From NCBI GenBank assembly GCA_038501785.1, contig JBAMJR010000194.1:903501-967500 (forward strand): DNA of 64,000 nt, written 5' to 3'. Below are positions 12,480 through 25,293 of the stretch, one piece after another; the stretch's first letter is position 1; every line of letters starts with the position of its first letter. The notes under the pieces are model-generated. The model ran no database searches. It was not told where the DNA came from and saw only the letters and a program-made list of their open reading frames with translations. Position numbers and translations under genes: made by a program. Source of the DNA: Myoxocephalus aenaeus. Taxonomy: Eukaryota > Chordata > Actinopteri > Perciformes > Cottidae.

Positions 12480-13499
12480 TGTTCAGATTACCACAAAGTG
12501 AACAGACAGAGGAGTGCATGTGGGGTTAAGAGGCCCAACAGTTTTTGCCCAGGTGGCCCCTAGATGGTTTAACTAGCCAGTTTCCTTCTGTACAGGAGGT
12601 CTGACCTTTACACAGATCTATAAACTCATGTGTCCAGGCTTGCAATTTTTCAAGAGGTGATTTTATCAGACGTTGATATTATGAGCAGGAAAAAGAGCGA
12701 AGGCACTCGCAGGATCATCCCGGTAACTTCTCCTGAACTCCACTGAGGGAGTCGTAAAACAAATAAAAATAAATCACTCTTGTCCAATCAAACTGTGATA
12801 TGAATGTAAAACACAACAGGTGGAGAGATATGAGTGAGATAAGCCGGCTATTACCTCCAGTGGGAATGTGTGCCTGCACGTATGGCCTGCTCACGCACAG
12901 ACACGCACGTCTACCAACCAGGTAAAAAGCCGGAGGCTCGTCCTCATGGCAGAGACAGAAGCGACTCTGTATCTGCTGAACCCTGAACCTCCAACTCTGA
13001 GGTCTCCGCCTCACTTAGCAGCCAGTCTGTTGTGTTTAATTGCAGTGTATCAAATACATTGATGTACAGTGCAGCCCTAACAACACAATGCCTGAGGGAG
13101 TAAATGGTAGAAAGCACAGAGAAAATAGAAAATGGGACGAGATATTTTCTGGTTCCACAAGTAGCCGTGTTTCGCCATATCTGAACGTTTGCAAACGTTT
13201 TGCACGAAGAAATGTATTCAAATGTTTGAATGTGTGTGTGAACACAAATATCTGAACAAATATAATGTTTGGGTCCACAAGCCGCTGTTGCCATTTTAAC
13301 ACACGTCAGAGCCAATAGTAAAACCTAGTGAACAGTTGGTTTTAGCATGCCTGGAGTTTGTGGGAGTTCATAATCATTATGTATAAGAAGTTGCAAATAT
13401 AATTTCACTATTATAATAATAATAATGAAAAAAAAGTACTGTTGAACTTCTGCATCATAGCTGCACATGTGGAGCTGGATCAACCAGCATGTTGAGCTC

Positions 13500-13935
13500 T
13501 TCAGTCAGCACATTACTCCCAGTATATCATAGTTTAGTATGTATTGGAAATATAAGGCAAAAAGTTATAGTTTCAACTGTCTTAGAGTATTTAATAGTTT
13601 AGTATGCAATCAAGTCAAGAACATGTCTTAGTGTAGTATGCCATGAAGGAATAATCAGAGTATGTTATAAAACAAATTTTTAGTTTGCCATAAACAATGT
13701 GTAAAACATATCATAGTATATATAGTATGCCATTAACATATACTAATGTCATTAAAAATGTCAGCAAAATAGTCATGTTAAAGTCATGTATAGTATGTCA
13801 TACAAATGTCATAAAAAAATATAATATTTGTAAATGTGATGCCAAAAATGCCATAGAATAGTATTACATAAAAAAGACAAGAAAAGCATATCATTATAAA
13901 AAATGTCAATATATATTTCATCATATACACTTTTT
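13500..13935 (+). repeat. Decayed AT-rich minisatellite
   Basis: Irregular recurrences of TAGTATGCCAT/TAGTATGTCAT and ATGTCATAAAAA over about 430 bp, with no fixed period left. Confidence 0.6.
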
Positions 13936-13938
13936 TGA

Positions 13939-14001
13939 CTCGTTCAGCGGTCCAGGAAAGACACCGACCAATCACATGCATGTAAATCATCTCACGTGAT
14001 G
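13939..14001 (+). repeat. 64-bp dispersed repeat, copy 2
   Basis: Matches 149-212 with a few substitutions and a one- or two-base gap. Flanks are unrelated. Confidence 0.8.
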
Positions 14002-14638
14002 TACATGTATTTATTATTAGAGTATGCATTATTTATTCTCCTCTTATTCTCATCAGATGAGTGCAGAGTTTCTGGACCACAACGGAGGACGACGGAGTTT
14101 CTTCACTTAACTTTTGTATCCAAGAGTATTTGGGTGTTGGACCTACTGCACCGCGAAAAGGATCAAACCCACAACCTCAGGTTTGACTTGGGAGTCGAGA
14201 TTTGATCCCTTCACTTCAGATGTTTCGGCATCTTGCTGTTGTTAGAGTGCCGAGACTGTGGAAGCTCTGCCTCTTGAGATCACATGTTGTTTAAGGTTTT
14301 ATCTGTGTTTTTTTTTGGAAAGCACTTTTTAGGAAAATGGTTACATGAATTAAGTTCATCATTATTGCTGCTTGAGATCAGAAACTGAAAACATCTGTTC
14401 TGACTGCAGCATGGCTCAATAATAATAATAAACAAAATATTCCACTGTCTCTATTATTACCAAATGTAGCAGGAGGAACAGTTCGGCATAATGTACTTTT
14501 GTAATTCTTGGGCTGTATCCAAAGGGTTGAACGTACTTATTGGAAGTCGTCTTGGGTAAAGTGTCAGCTAATGAATGTCATGACACTAGATTCCTTCAAA
14601 AATAGCTCAAGGAAAGAATTTACATCTTCAAAACATTC

Positions 14639-14674
14639 TGTAATTCTTTAGCACATTTGTGCTAAAGAATTACA
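14639..14674. repeat. Perfect 17-bp inverted repeat, 2-nt loop
   Basis: TGTAATTCTTTAGCACA, TT, then its exact reverse complement. Confidence 0.95.
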
Positions 14675-15033
14675 TTTTTCAATACATCAACAAATTATTC
14701 ATACAAAATAATCTACAAAAACAATTGATTTTCATAACTTATTACAGCATGATATGAAAGGAAGCAGTGCGCTCAACAAGAGATTTCACTTTCTGTTTAG
14801 CTGAAACAGATTTGTATCCACTTTATCATCAGTTGATTGTCAGTCGGGACATTTTCAACACTGCTCAGTATGCAGAGAGGTCAGAGGTCAACGTCAGGTT
14901 CTGGGATTCATAACCCTTCCATCCACAGCATGTCGTACGGTTGTTCAATGTCAAGAAAGATCCAAACACTGATAGTGAAGGAGGACCACCATCTCATGTG
15001 ACAATCTACCACGGCTATTTCAGTGAGTTAGGG

Positions 15034-15035
<2 letters not shown>

Positions 15036-15116
<81 letters not shown>
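15036..15116 (+). repeat. (GT)n microsatellite
   Basis: 81 bp, uninterrupted. Confidence 0.99.
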
Positions 15117-15117
<1 letters not shown>

Positions 15118-15794
15118 ACCGTAGTCGGTTCTCTCAAAACGGCGCTTTAATCACAGCAGAGCTGTTTTTTCACTTCAACTGTCAAGTGGAAACGTTATGC
15201 CAACTTGTAAAAAGTCACAAACACCGAAAGGAGAATCAAGCCCGTTTCCATTGGTGCCTTAGAAATGGAAAAGCAGGATTCCTGAACATTTCCTGACATA
15301 TAAATGTCAGATCTGCACGGGACATTTTGAGTAATGGATTCCCAAGTTTTGTAAAAGCTGCTGGAGCTCTTTCATGTGGGCCGAACTCCATGCTTTCATT
15401 TCAAGATAAAGGAATTCACTTTTTTAGTATTCTATTTGAATGTGCTAACCATGAACAGTGACTTATACTAAGGGCTAGATCTAAAGCATTTATTTATTTT
15501 TCAAGGCAAAGCATGCAACTTCGATATCACTGTTTGTGTCTATTGCACGTAAAAAAGTAATAAAGCAGCAAAAAGTGCAATTTTAAACAGTTATCCGGCT
15601 TTTTTTTTCACTGACAGAAACCTAGAAACTCAGTTTCTCTTCCAAGTCACTCCCGTGTCTGGAAACTCTCCAAGGGTTCTTTATGGTGACGTACTTGTTT
15701 GTCTGCACCGTGTTTAACCAAGTGAGCCGCCTGCACTCGAGATGTTTAAGTATGTTGGACGTGATAGCGGCCTCTCACAGTCCCACCATTTGTT

Positions 15795-15846
15795 TTGACC
15801 TTGAGAGGAGGAGGAGGAGGAGGAGGAGGAAGAGGAGGAGGAAAAG
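15795..15846 (+). repeat. (GGA)n purine tract
   Basis: GAGGAGGAGG repeated with two A variants; purine-only over about 50 bp. Confidence 0.95.
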
Positions 15847-16012
15847 GTTTCAGTGTTGGAGGGAAACTGACCTGTGTGCTCTTATCTCACTGGGCCAAAG
15901 GTTAACAGGTTTCACAGCAGCAGAGCCAACAGAGAGCTGAGCTGCCCACAAGGAGACACGTAACACTGCAAAAAGACCCAACATTATAATTCATTTTTGC
16001 TCCGAAATCAGA

Positions 16013-16095
<83 letters not shown>
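16013..16095 (+). repeat. (AT)n microsatellite
   Basis: About 83 bp with one phase break; self-complementary and able to form a cruciform. Confidence 0.98.
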
Positions 16096-16097
<2 letters not shown>

Positions 16098-17882
16098 TGT
16101 TGGTGTTTGTTTTGACTTATTGTACTGCAGTGATAACGCCTCCTACATTAGTGTTCCCCAGAGGCCGTGACTTTTTGAAGTCAAAAGGATGGTAATGTAA
16201 AGACAAAGGAAGAAAAAGGTTTATTTCTCGGTCGGGTTCTTTCCATAACGTTGTCTGACACATAACAAATCAGCACTTTTAGTGGACGCACATTGGTGGT
16301 GAGGAGTTTCCCCGAGTGATTACATCACTCCCCTTTTCAGCGGCTCATTACTGGACCCATTTCAAAAGTTACTGCCACTATCAGTCACTTAGATACAAAA
16401 AAAGAAGTGTGGAAAAAAGCTTTAGCTGACATTGTTATCAGTCGCCCATCCCATCTGTGACTGTAATGGAATAACATGATGACAAAAGGGAGTCGTTTTA
16501 CAGCGTGGGGCGGCTTGTCCCAGCACAGATGAAGGGAGCAGCCATTGAATGGGTTATTATTGACGTATTGTATCGAGAACCGTGTGGTGAAATGTTTGTT
16601 TGATTGATGTGATCCATCTGTTCCCGCGGCATTGTTTCATCAGTCCATACCTTTCGCTCTACTTTCTACTTTGGCTGACTGCTTGAGACTTGGGAAGTCA
16701 CCTGGATGGAGCTGCTGATTCTACAAGTATCATACAGGACCGTCACTGTATTCATTGAGGAACTAAAAACATCGACGTCTTGCATCGCCATGTTCCCTCA
16801 ACGTCTCCCTCTGACTGGCTAGGTCTAGGTTCAAAATTGGGATCTATTTCATCCCACAAAGACTGGGTAACAATTGGACATTAAACTAAATAAAGTGTGT
16901 GTCCAGACAGCGTGCAAGGCAGATTTTGTGGAGATGGTGCGATTGCAAACACAGTCGACTTCAATACACGTTGGCCGTGGCACTTACCACGGCCAACGGC
17001 TAGAAGCTGCACTCAAATTGACTTCCCTTCTGCAAACCAATAACATTGAATTGGTCGATTCCATTCAAATGAACTGATCTTAATTCAAAGTGCCATCGGT
17101 TTACGTGGATGTGTACCGCGTTCAGACCATCGACAGCTCTTGACCCGTTTAACGGCTCATACAACTCATTACGGGAGACTTTTGGCAGTTGCTGCATCCA
17201 AATACAACAATTACTCATATTAATAATGATACTAATAATAATAATTTCCAAAACAGCACTGCATCACAATATTGCTGCAGTTGCTACACAGCAATAGTCC
17301 ATCTCTGTAATTACCCTGTACGCTTTGACTCACTCAAAGTACAGGTTCCACCTGATCTCAGGGTGTTTTCTTTGGTTGAAGAACAGCGTGTAAAAGTGTG
17401 TTCTCCTGCATGTTTGTGTTGGGTCTCTTTAGGTGGACATTGTCTGGCTACAAATTACTAGACTGGAGTCACCCTGACTCAGAAGTAGTAGACTCAGTAC
17501 AGCACAGGTGTTTTGTGTTTGACGGACGGGGAACACCTGCAGTGACATCATCACTGTGGGTGTGGCCATGTAGAGGCCCACACACAGAGCAGAGCAGCAA
17601 ATGTGAACTTTTGTAACACTGGTGATCTTTATACCTTCCCAATAAAAGTGTGGCGATGACGTTGTAGTGGAGTCGAATGTTATTGTTGTTTAAATTGATG
17701 TCGTCTGTTACTTACGTCATTTTCAAGAAAGGTAACATCAAACGTTGACTGTCTTGCACCTGAAATCCTATTTAGTCATCCATTTCTGCAGTAAAAAATT
17801 ATGATCTCCATGTTTTTTAAACGGTTACGGTTAATAGTTTTTTTTTATTAAAAGGAAAAACAAGAACGATAGCGAGAATATG
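16096..17882. other. Non-coding stretch
   Basis: No gene recognised. A perfect 12-bp hairpin (CGTTGGCCGTGG, 6-nt loop) lies at 16969-16998. Confidence 0.6.
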
Positions 17883-19650
17883 TTAGACCGTAGAGAACGA
17901 GAAGCGTTAGAGAACGAGAGGGTTAGAGAACGAGAGGGTTAGAGAGCATTAGAGAACGAGAAGCGTTAGAGAACGAGAGGGTTAGAGAACGAGAGGGCTA
18001 GAGAACGAGAGCGCTAGAGAACGAGAGGGTTAGAGAGCATTAGAGAACGAGAAGCGTTAGAGAACGAGAAGCGTTAGAGAACGAGAGGGTTAGAGAACGA
18101 GAGGTTTAGAGAACGAGAGCGTCAGAGAACGAGAAGCGTTAGAGAACGAGAGGGTTAGAGAACGAGAGGTTTAGAGAACGAGAGCGTCAGAGAACGAGAG
18201 GGCTAGAGAACGAGAGCGCTAGAGAACGAGAGCGCTAGAGGGTTAGAGAACGAGAGCGTCAGAGAACGAGAGCATCAGAGAACGAGAGCGCTAGAGAACG
18301 AGAGCGCTAGAGAACGAGAGCGCTAGAGAACGGGAGGGTTAGAGAACGAGAGGGTTAGAGAGGGTTAGAGAACGAGAGGGTTAGAGAACGCGAGCATTAG
18401 AGAACGAGAGCTGTAGAGAAAGAGCGCGTTAGAGAACGAGAGCGGTAGAGAAAGAGCGCGTTAGAGAACGAGAGGGTTAGAGAACGCGAGCATTAGAGAA
18501 CGAGAGCATTAGAGAATGAGAGCGCTAGAGAACGAGAGGGTTAGAGAGCGTTAGAGAACGAGAGGGTTAGAGAATGTGAGCATTAGAGAACGAGAGCGGT
18601 AGAGAAAGAGCGCGTTAGAGAACGAGAGCGTTAGAGAACGAGAGGGTTAGAGAACGAGAGGGTTAGAGAGCGTTAGAGAACGAGAGGGTTAGAGAACGAG
18701 AGGGTTAGAGAACGACCGGTAGAGAAAGAGCGCTAGAGAACGAGAGCGCTAGAGAACGAGAGCGTTAGAGAACGAGAGGGTTAGAGAACGAGAGGTTTAG
18801 AGAACGAGAGCGTCAGAGAAAGAGCGCTAGAGAACGAGAGGGTTAGAGAACGAGAGGTTTAGAGAACGAGAGCGTCAGAGAAAGAGCGCTAGAGAACGAG
18901 AGCGCTAGAGAACGAGAGCGCTAGAGAACGAGAGGGTTAGAGAACGAGAGCGCTAGAGAACGAGAGGGTTAGAGAACGAGAGGGTTAGAGAGGGTTAGAG
19001 AACGAGCGGCAGAGAAAGAGCGCTAGAGAACGAGAGCGCTAGAGAACGAGAGCGTTAGAGAACGAGAGGGTTAGAGAACGAGAGGGTTAGAGAACGAGAA
19101 GGTTAGAGAACGAGAGGGTTAGAGAACGAGAGCGGTAGAGAACGAGAGCGGTAGAGAACGAGAGCATTAGAGAACGAGAGCGTTAGAGAACGAGAGCGGT
19201 AGAGAACGAGAGCGGTAGAGAACGAGAGCGGTAGAGAGCGTTAGAGAACGAGAGCGTTAGAGAACGAGAGCGGTAGAGAACGAGAGCGGTAGAGAACGAG
19301 AGCGGTAGAGAGCGTTAGAGAACGAGAGCGGTAGAGAACGAGCGCGGTAGAGAACGAGAGCGGTAGAGAAAGAGCGCGTTAGAGAACGAGAGCATTAGAG
19401 AACGAGAGCGGTAGAGAACGAGAGCGGTAGAGAACGAGAGGGTTAGAGAACGAGAGGGTTAGAGAACGAGAGGGTTAGAGAGCGTTAGAGAACAAGAGGG
19501 TTAGAGAACGAGAGCGGTAGAGAAAGAGCGCGTTAGAGAACGAGAGCGTTAGAGAACGAGAGCGCTAGAGAACGAGAGCGCTAGAGAACAAGAGAACGAG
19601 AGCGTTAGAGAACAAGAGCATGAAGGTGTGAGACCGTAGAGAACGAGACG
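17883..19650 (+). repeat. 1.77-kb purine-rich minisatellite, 16-bp unit, about 110 copies
   Basis: Consensus GGTTAGAGAACGAGAG. The two or three bases before TAGAG vary (GGT, CGT, CGC, CGG, CAT, or CGTC for CGTT), and a sub-variant GGTAGAGAAAGAGCGCG recurs in blocks. Shorter units (about 9 bp, GTTAGAGAG) interrupt the ladder. Both array edges carry the word GACCGTAGAGAACGAGA. One strand is almost wholly purine. Every frame is closed by TAG/TAA within a few units, so it is not coding. Confidence 0.97.
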
Positions 19651-21563
19651 AGAAGGAGATACCCAACAGAGGTCTTTCAGCCAGGACACTGTTTGTTCCC
19701 CATGTGAAAGGAGAAGTCAGTCCACGTAGAAGTTTCCTGAACCATATTCCGTCAAATGAAATAGAAATGTCTCCCTGCTGGAAACACATGATTAACAGAG
19801 CAGACCTGTAACAGTTTCCTACCATAAATGCTACTTATTCTCTTTCCACCCATATATACATGTTCTTTTAAATACATATATTTGTGTGAGAGTGTTTTTC
19901 TGCTTGAAGTGTTTAAAGAAACTCTTTTCAGCAGGGGGTTGTACATACAGTAGCGGACCCCTGCTGCGATAAGCCCCTGTCTAAGCGACAGTTTGTTTTT
20001 AGGCACAGGGTTCACAGCAGGCTGCTATTGATAGAGGCTGAGCGCTTTGGAAATGAAAAGTGCATTGGAGCCCCTTTATGAATCTGCATTCCAGACTAAT
20101 CCAGGAGAGATCTGCGCTTCAAGGCCCTCCGATCTCTCCCCAGGCCGAGCAGAGGAAAAGAAAACCTCAGGGAGGGCTGGAGCACGGAGAGAGAAGTTGA
20201 GTTAAAGAGTTGTTCATTGTGTTAATACACAGTACTATTGTTGCTTTATTTATCAGGAGGGAAGAAAAGCACTCGCCTTGACGAGGAAAGTATGGAATTA
20301 ATCAGTGGCATTAGTGTAGCATTGTGGAAAGATCTATATCTGAAGTCACCCATCAATATTTACAAAATGGATTATCAGGCAGAGATTCTGTGATCAAAGG
20401 ACTTCAACAAACCTGTCAACCTGTTTGCCAAATAATTGCATTTCCTTTTATTTCAATCAAACTACCATCTGTTTTAGATAGAGACTACATCTTTACTTTA
20501 TTATGTACGTGTAAGTGCAAATAAAAAACTGAAACCAATGAAGCTATCTGATTTCTCTCTGGTCCAACCCACCTCATCAAATACAACTGAATGTCTGTCT
20601 CTCACTGTTATGGCTCTGGTTTACTCACACAGAAACACAATAAGGCTGTTTAACACTTGACCAAGATCTCTACGGATGAACAATCTGTAGAGATAGTACC
20701 CCGTCCAGACCAATAAACAGTAATTTTTTTTGTTGTTTTTTAAGGCCAAGAGTTCAGTGAACCGTGATTCAGACTTCAGTCCAAAGAGCCGCCCTAATGG
20801 CTCTGTCACAGGATCCCTGCTTTTATCTCTTTTACTTCATTCCTTCCATCTCAGCCGGGCCTAACAGCGATACTCCTGCAGCCTGTGATGTTGACACAGC
20901 AAAGCCGGCCTTTGATTTTCTGTCAAAGTGGGTCAAAAGACAACACACATGCTGCGGACGGAGAGGAAGGGGAGAGGAGGAGGGGTGGGGTTGCCGAGTG
21001 TTCGTGGAGGGTCTGGAGGCGGGTCGATGGAGGTAGAGACAAGAGGAAAAGCCGAGGGGTAACTGACTTTTTATTGCTGAAACTTGATCGCGCACCCCCT
21101 CTGCAGCTCATCCACGAAGCTGGGGCCTCGCTCTTGTCACGCACAAACGGCCACGTAGACGAACGCAGGCGAACACCGAGCCACCCAAGCGGCCGCCGTG
21201 CATGCTTTTTCTATTTTAAAAACTTCGGCTTGATCCATCTGCAAACAGATCCTTCGAAGCCTGTAATACAAGGGGCTCACGTGAAAACACTGCAAGTGTA
21301 AAGCGCGGGACTGTTACTAAACAACAGGCCAACGGACCTTTGCAAAGTGTAACGTGAAATGTTATTATCCATAAGTGTTTTTCAGCTGCGGATGGGGCCC
21401 TGCCCGTGCTGACAATGCTGACACAAGAGAAGAGAGACAAATTTGAAAGTAGCAGAGCTTTAGCAAAAAGCTCTCTCAGCGTTTTTTCACTAAGCCTCAC
21501 TAAAAACCTCCCTGACTCCGGCACCTACAGAGCTGTTGTATAACCTTTACACTCACCGGGACC

Positions 21564-21596
<33 letters not shown>

Positions 21597-22627
21597 TTGA
21601 AGCGTGTGGTGAGGAAGCCTTTGAGGGGGGGAGGGTTTTTTAAAACAAGGGAAAGCCTATTTCAGAAAGTCTTCCGCTACAGGACTCAATTAGCACTTCA
21701 TCTAAAGGCCCGGAGCGCGGGGTCGATGCTCCCTCCCTTCCCATGTTTCCTGAGTAAAAAGCTGAAGTGAGTTGAAAAAGCTGAAGTGAGTTGCACAGCG
21801 GTGGCCTGGGCCTTTCCTCTCGACCCACTTCTCTCAAACAGACTTCTCCTACTGCCTTTTTCTTTAACCTCTTCTTCTCGAGGCTTCAGACAGCCTCGCT
21901 CTCTCTTACTCTCTTCATTTCCTGCTACTCTTTCCTGGAAGTAGCCCAGATTTTGTCTCGCTGATGTGCTTGAGCCTTTGTCTCGCTGCACTGCCAAAAA
22001 AATCCCATATGTTTAAGCTCCACTCGTGCGTCTCAGATGATGAGTGTGCTGACTCCGAGCTCTCGGTAATGTCTGGCGTTGGGTGGAACCGGTCCAAAGA
22101 AGATTGAGTGCAGACATTTTTTGCACAGAAACATTGGATCTTTTGAGTTTCACGCATATACAATACTCACTCCCTTCCCTCTTCTTAGTATTTTGTCTGA
22201 CGGGCAAAAGGCCAAGCAGCCGCCAGAAGCCATGCACCATACATTTGTCTTCTCGTTTGAGAAATAGGTCAGCCAGGACATTTACAATGCTCATCCTTTT
22301 AGAACTTTCCATCTATTCTGCAGTTGTAAATATAAGTTGTTAATGAATAGATTCTCCTTCATTAAATGTCCTTTTAACCATTAATGAAGCTACTAATTAC
22401 GTATCCTGAAGTTATTAGAAAAGTGCTATCATTTGTATAATTGTCCAGCCAAGCAACAAGCTTCCACTCATTTTAAATACAGGCTAACATTGGCTAATAT
22501 GTTGTGGAGATATATTGACTGTGGACGTTTAACAAGAAAGTCAAAGTTGCCCGATTACCCACTGGGCAAAGTACGCAACTTCTCCAGAGTCAAAGAATCC
22601 CAGGGAACCCAAAAGCTCCAGTCTTGT
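19651..22627. other. Non-coding stretch, possible conserved elements
   Basis: No exon recognised. 20040-20140 and 20860-20960 have balanced, repeat-free composition of the kind seen in conserved non-coding elements, but conservation cannot be judged from one sequence. Confidence 0.4.
21565..21594 (+). repeat. (AC)n microsatellite, short
   Basis: 30 bp, uninterrupted. Confidence 0.95.
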
Positions 22628-22682
22628 TATGACTCAACTGGTCATAAGGGACGTGTTGTCCCTTATGACCAGTTGAGACATA
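22628..22682. repeat. 25-bp inverted repeat (one mismatch), 5-nt loop
   Basis: Arms 22628-22652 and 22658-22682; 20 bp next to the loop pair perfectly (CTCAACTGGTCATAAGGGAC with its complement). Confidence 0.95.
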
Positions 22683-22699
22683 TATGAGAAGCAGACGTA

Positions 22700-23045
22700 G
22701 TCATCGTGACGTCCTCCATTGGTTTGTGGAGAGACGTTTTGAAGCCTTTAGTTGGAAATGACCATATTTGGAATGTGGAGGAGCGGAGTAGAAACATTGT
22801 ATTCGGCTCTTGTAGCGGCAGCAACCTGTCAATCACAGTAAGCCCGCCCTAAATCATACCCTGGTCTGTTTGAGTCTACATGACCGTAATGTACTAAATG
22901 AACATCATGCTGTATTGAAGAAGACTTGAAACTAGAGATTGAGACATAAACTCATGTTTACAATGTTTACTGAGAGAATAAATCAAGAGAGAAGTAGAGT
23001 CATTTTCTCATAGACTTCTATACAATCTGACTGCTTTTTTCAACC
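22700..23045 (+). repeat. Dispersed repeat family A, copy 1
   Basis: Contains CCATTGGTTTGTGGAGAGAC, GTTTTGAAGCC and, further on, TTGAAACTAGAGATTGAGAC and TTTTCTCATAGACTTCTAT. The right half is matched in inverse orientation at 27597-27740 and the left half in direct orientation at 38110-38180. Confidence 0.75.
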
Positions 23046-24570
23046 AGAGAAGTCACCAAGTTTTAAGACACTTCCGCATCGGCGTCCCCCGACCTAATGT
23101 ACGACTTTCATTACCATTCACCTCATCAGACAACTCAAGATGGAAGCCACTTCTCTGTTAATTGGCTTCCATCTTACAGTGTTACTTTGAGCGCTCTTTG
23201 TTTCAGTTGGACCCATTTTCGCATCATGAATCACAAACAAAATACAAAGACACGCAGGCCTAAAACAAGCATGCCGGCTCATAAGAACCGATATCCAATC
23301 TTACTTGAGACCTGGAAAGGGGAACTGGAGGTAATTCATATCAGCGCGAGGCATTCAAATGTATCACAGGTGATTCATTAGCTGTACAAGCTGTACAAGC
23401 AGTCGGCGGATACATTGTGTTGGTATCAATCTATCCAGAAGCCCGTGCCATGTTTACACTCGTACCCGGCTCCTTGCAGAGCAGTGCGTTGCGCTGAGCT
23501 TCTCCAGATCCCAACACCCTGACTTGTTTTGCTCTCTCCGTGTCTCTCTTTTGTTGCGGCCCGTCATGTGTTCGGCAGCTCTAATCTGGCCAAGCTCAGC
23601 GCTATAAATCGTGTTGTTGTCGGGTTCGTCTGTCTTTTCGAGCCCTCCTCGCGGCAGAAGTCTTTTCCCCCCACTTGGCAGCAGGAAGCGTGCGTGTCCT
23701 CGCTGTAAGAGTTGCTTTCCCTGCAGGTCGAGGTGACCTCTGCCCCGCTAAACTCCGACCCTGCCAACTGCACACATGGACTCTCTCAGCCCTCGTGCAG
23801 AAGCACACACGTCGCCTTTGTTCACTCATCAGGGATCACAACCTCTCGTTTGTGTGTGTGTGTGTGTGTGGGGGGTGAATATTCTAGGCACCGGAGCCTC
23901 AATTTAGCCTCCAAAGGTGCATTGCAGGTCGTTGTCCCGAATGTAACCCTCACACCTACTGCCTGCACACTTCACATTACCTCGCAGTGGCTCTCGTGAT
24001 TCACGGGGAGATAATGGAGGGCAATTACCTCTGATTTATCCTTAACACGAAACAGCAACACCTGCCAAACAAGACCGGTAGAAAATAGCAGGATATAGCA
24101 GAAGCGAGACTCTATGTACTTTTATTTTATTGGTGGTGCTCCAGTGTAAACATTATAATTAACTGTCAGGAGACTCTTTCTCAAATCAGTGCCATGTTTG
24201 TTGTCATGTTTTTTTAGTGAAAAGTTAAAGCGTTAGCTCATGATTATTGTTTTTTGGGGGCTTATTAAAAGTTTGTCCAAAGTTTGTTTGGATCTGGTGC
24301 AGTGTCGTACAAGTTCCAGGGAGACAAAAATAACTTGAACTCGCAAACACATTTCCCCCTTTGTCTTTTTAAGTTACAGCATCCGTTAGCCTGGAGAGTG
24401 TGTTTCCTTTCAAGCTAGCTTTCGATGACAGACGCAGAGCAGTTAACCAGCTGGGTGGGGTGTGAGGGAGGTGAGGTAGCATGTTGACACTCCTGGTTCT
24501 GGGGTTAACACAAACTTAAACAAACGTTTTGCGATATAAATTAAGTCCGAAAATGTTCCACTTTTTTAAG

Positions 24571-24690
24571 ACAATTTGGGTTTAAGTGTCTTGACCAAGA
24601 ACACATTGAGATGGGCTAGCGGAGCCGGGGATGAAGCCACCGATCCTCTGACTGAAGGTCAAACCTGCTCACCACTGCGCCACAGTCGCA
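24571..24690 (+). mobile_element. Truncated copy of the 3374-3915 dispersed repeat
   Basis: Contains CAATTTGGGTTTAAGTGTCT, GAGCCGGGGATGAAGCC and CACCACTGCGCCACAGTCGC, matching the right half of the 3374 repeat. It directly abuts the Harbinger-like element. Confidence 0.7.
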
Positions 24691-24705
24691 GTTTATATTT
24701 CCTCA

Positions 24706-25293
24706 TGCTGCGTTCACACCAAATATTCGCACCGCGTCAATGGGGGCGTGGCTTATCTCTGTTGCTTCTCTCCGTGAAAAGAGCTATCATTTCCGCTATC
24801 GACAATGGAATAAATAACCACTAGTTCGGCTTTATACTTGTTGTGGAAGTCCCAAACATGTCGGAACATGAAACGCCCTCGTGTTTGGGTTCATGACATC
24901 ATCCGTAGCCGCACACAGCTCGGTGAATTTCACCGACTCCTCCAGGAACTACGTCTGGCTTATCTCCGTAAAACGGATACCGATTCCTTCATCCACCATG
25001 GAAATAACCACTAGTTCTGCTTTATACTTGTTGTGTAAACTCCACATACGTGGGAACATCAAACTCCATGGTGTCTGGGTTCATAATATTATCCGTAGTC
25101 CCACAACAGCGTCTGAATGAAGCCGCTACCAGCGCTACTTCAGGACCAGCAGCAGTTTCATTCAGTGAACGCTGATTCTCAACGCTGATTGGCTGACGCA
25201 ACTTTGTGCCACGCAATTTTTTTTCCGCGGAACCTATCGCGTCTGTGCATTGACTTTGCATGTAATCTGGTCGCGTTTGGTGTGAACGCAGCA
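24706..25293. mobile_element. 588-bp Harbinger-like non-autonomous element with internal duplication
   Basis: Left TGCTGCGTTCACACCAAA, right TTTGGTGTGAACGCAGCA: an 18-bp perfect TIR. Flanking triplets are TCA and TTA, an imperfect TWA-type site. Two diverged copies of a segment of about 110 bp (containing ACCACTAGTTCGGC/ACCACTAGTTCTGC and TTTATACTTGTTGTG) lie at about 24815-24925 and 25005-25115. Non-coding. Confidence 0.75.

Larger units (their letters stand above)
11042..15035. other. Non-coding stretch
   Basis: No recognisable exon. Contains short CA runs near 11400, the listed hairpins and 34- and 64-bp repeats, and the decayed AT minisatellite. A perfect 16-bp palindrome AACGTTTGCAAACGTT lies near 13185. 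Confidence 0.6.

Noticed and set aside
17883..19650. CRISPR-like array
   Set aside because: Repeats are contiguous 16-bp units with no unique spacers; it is a minisatellite in vertebrate DNA.
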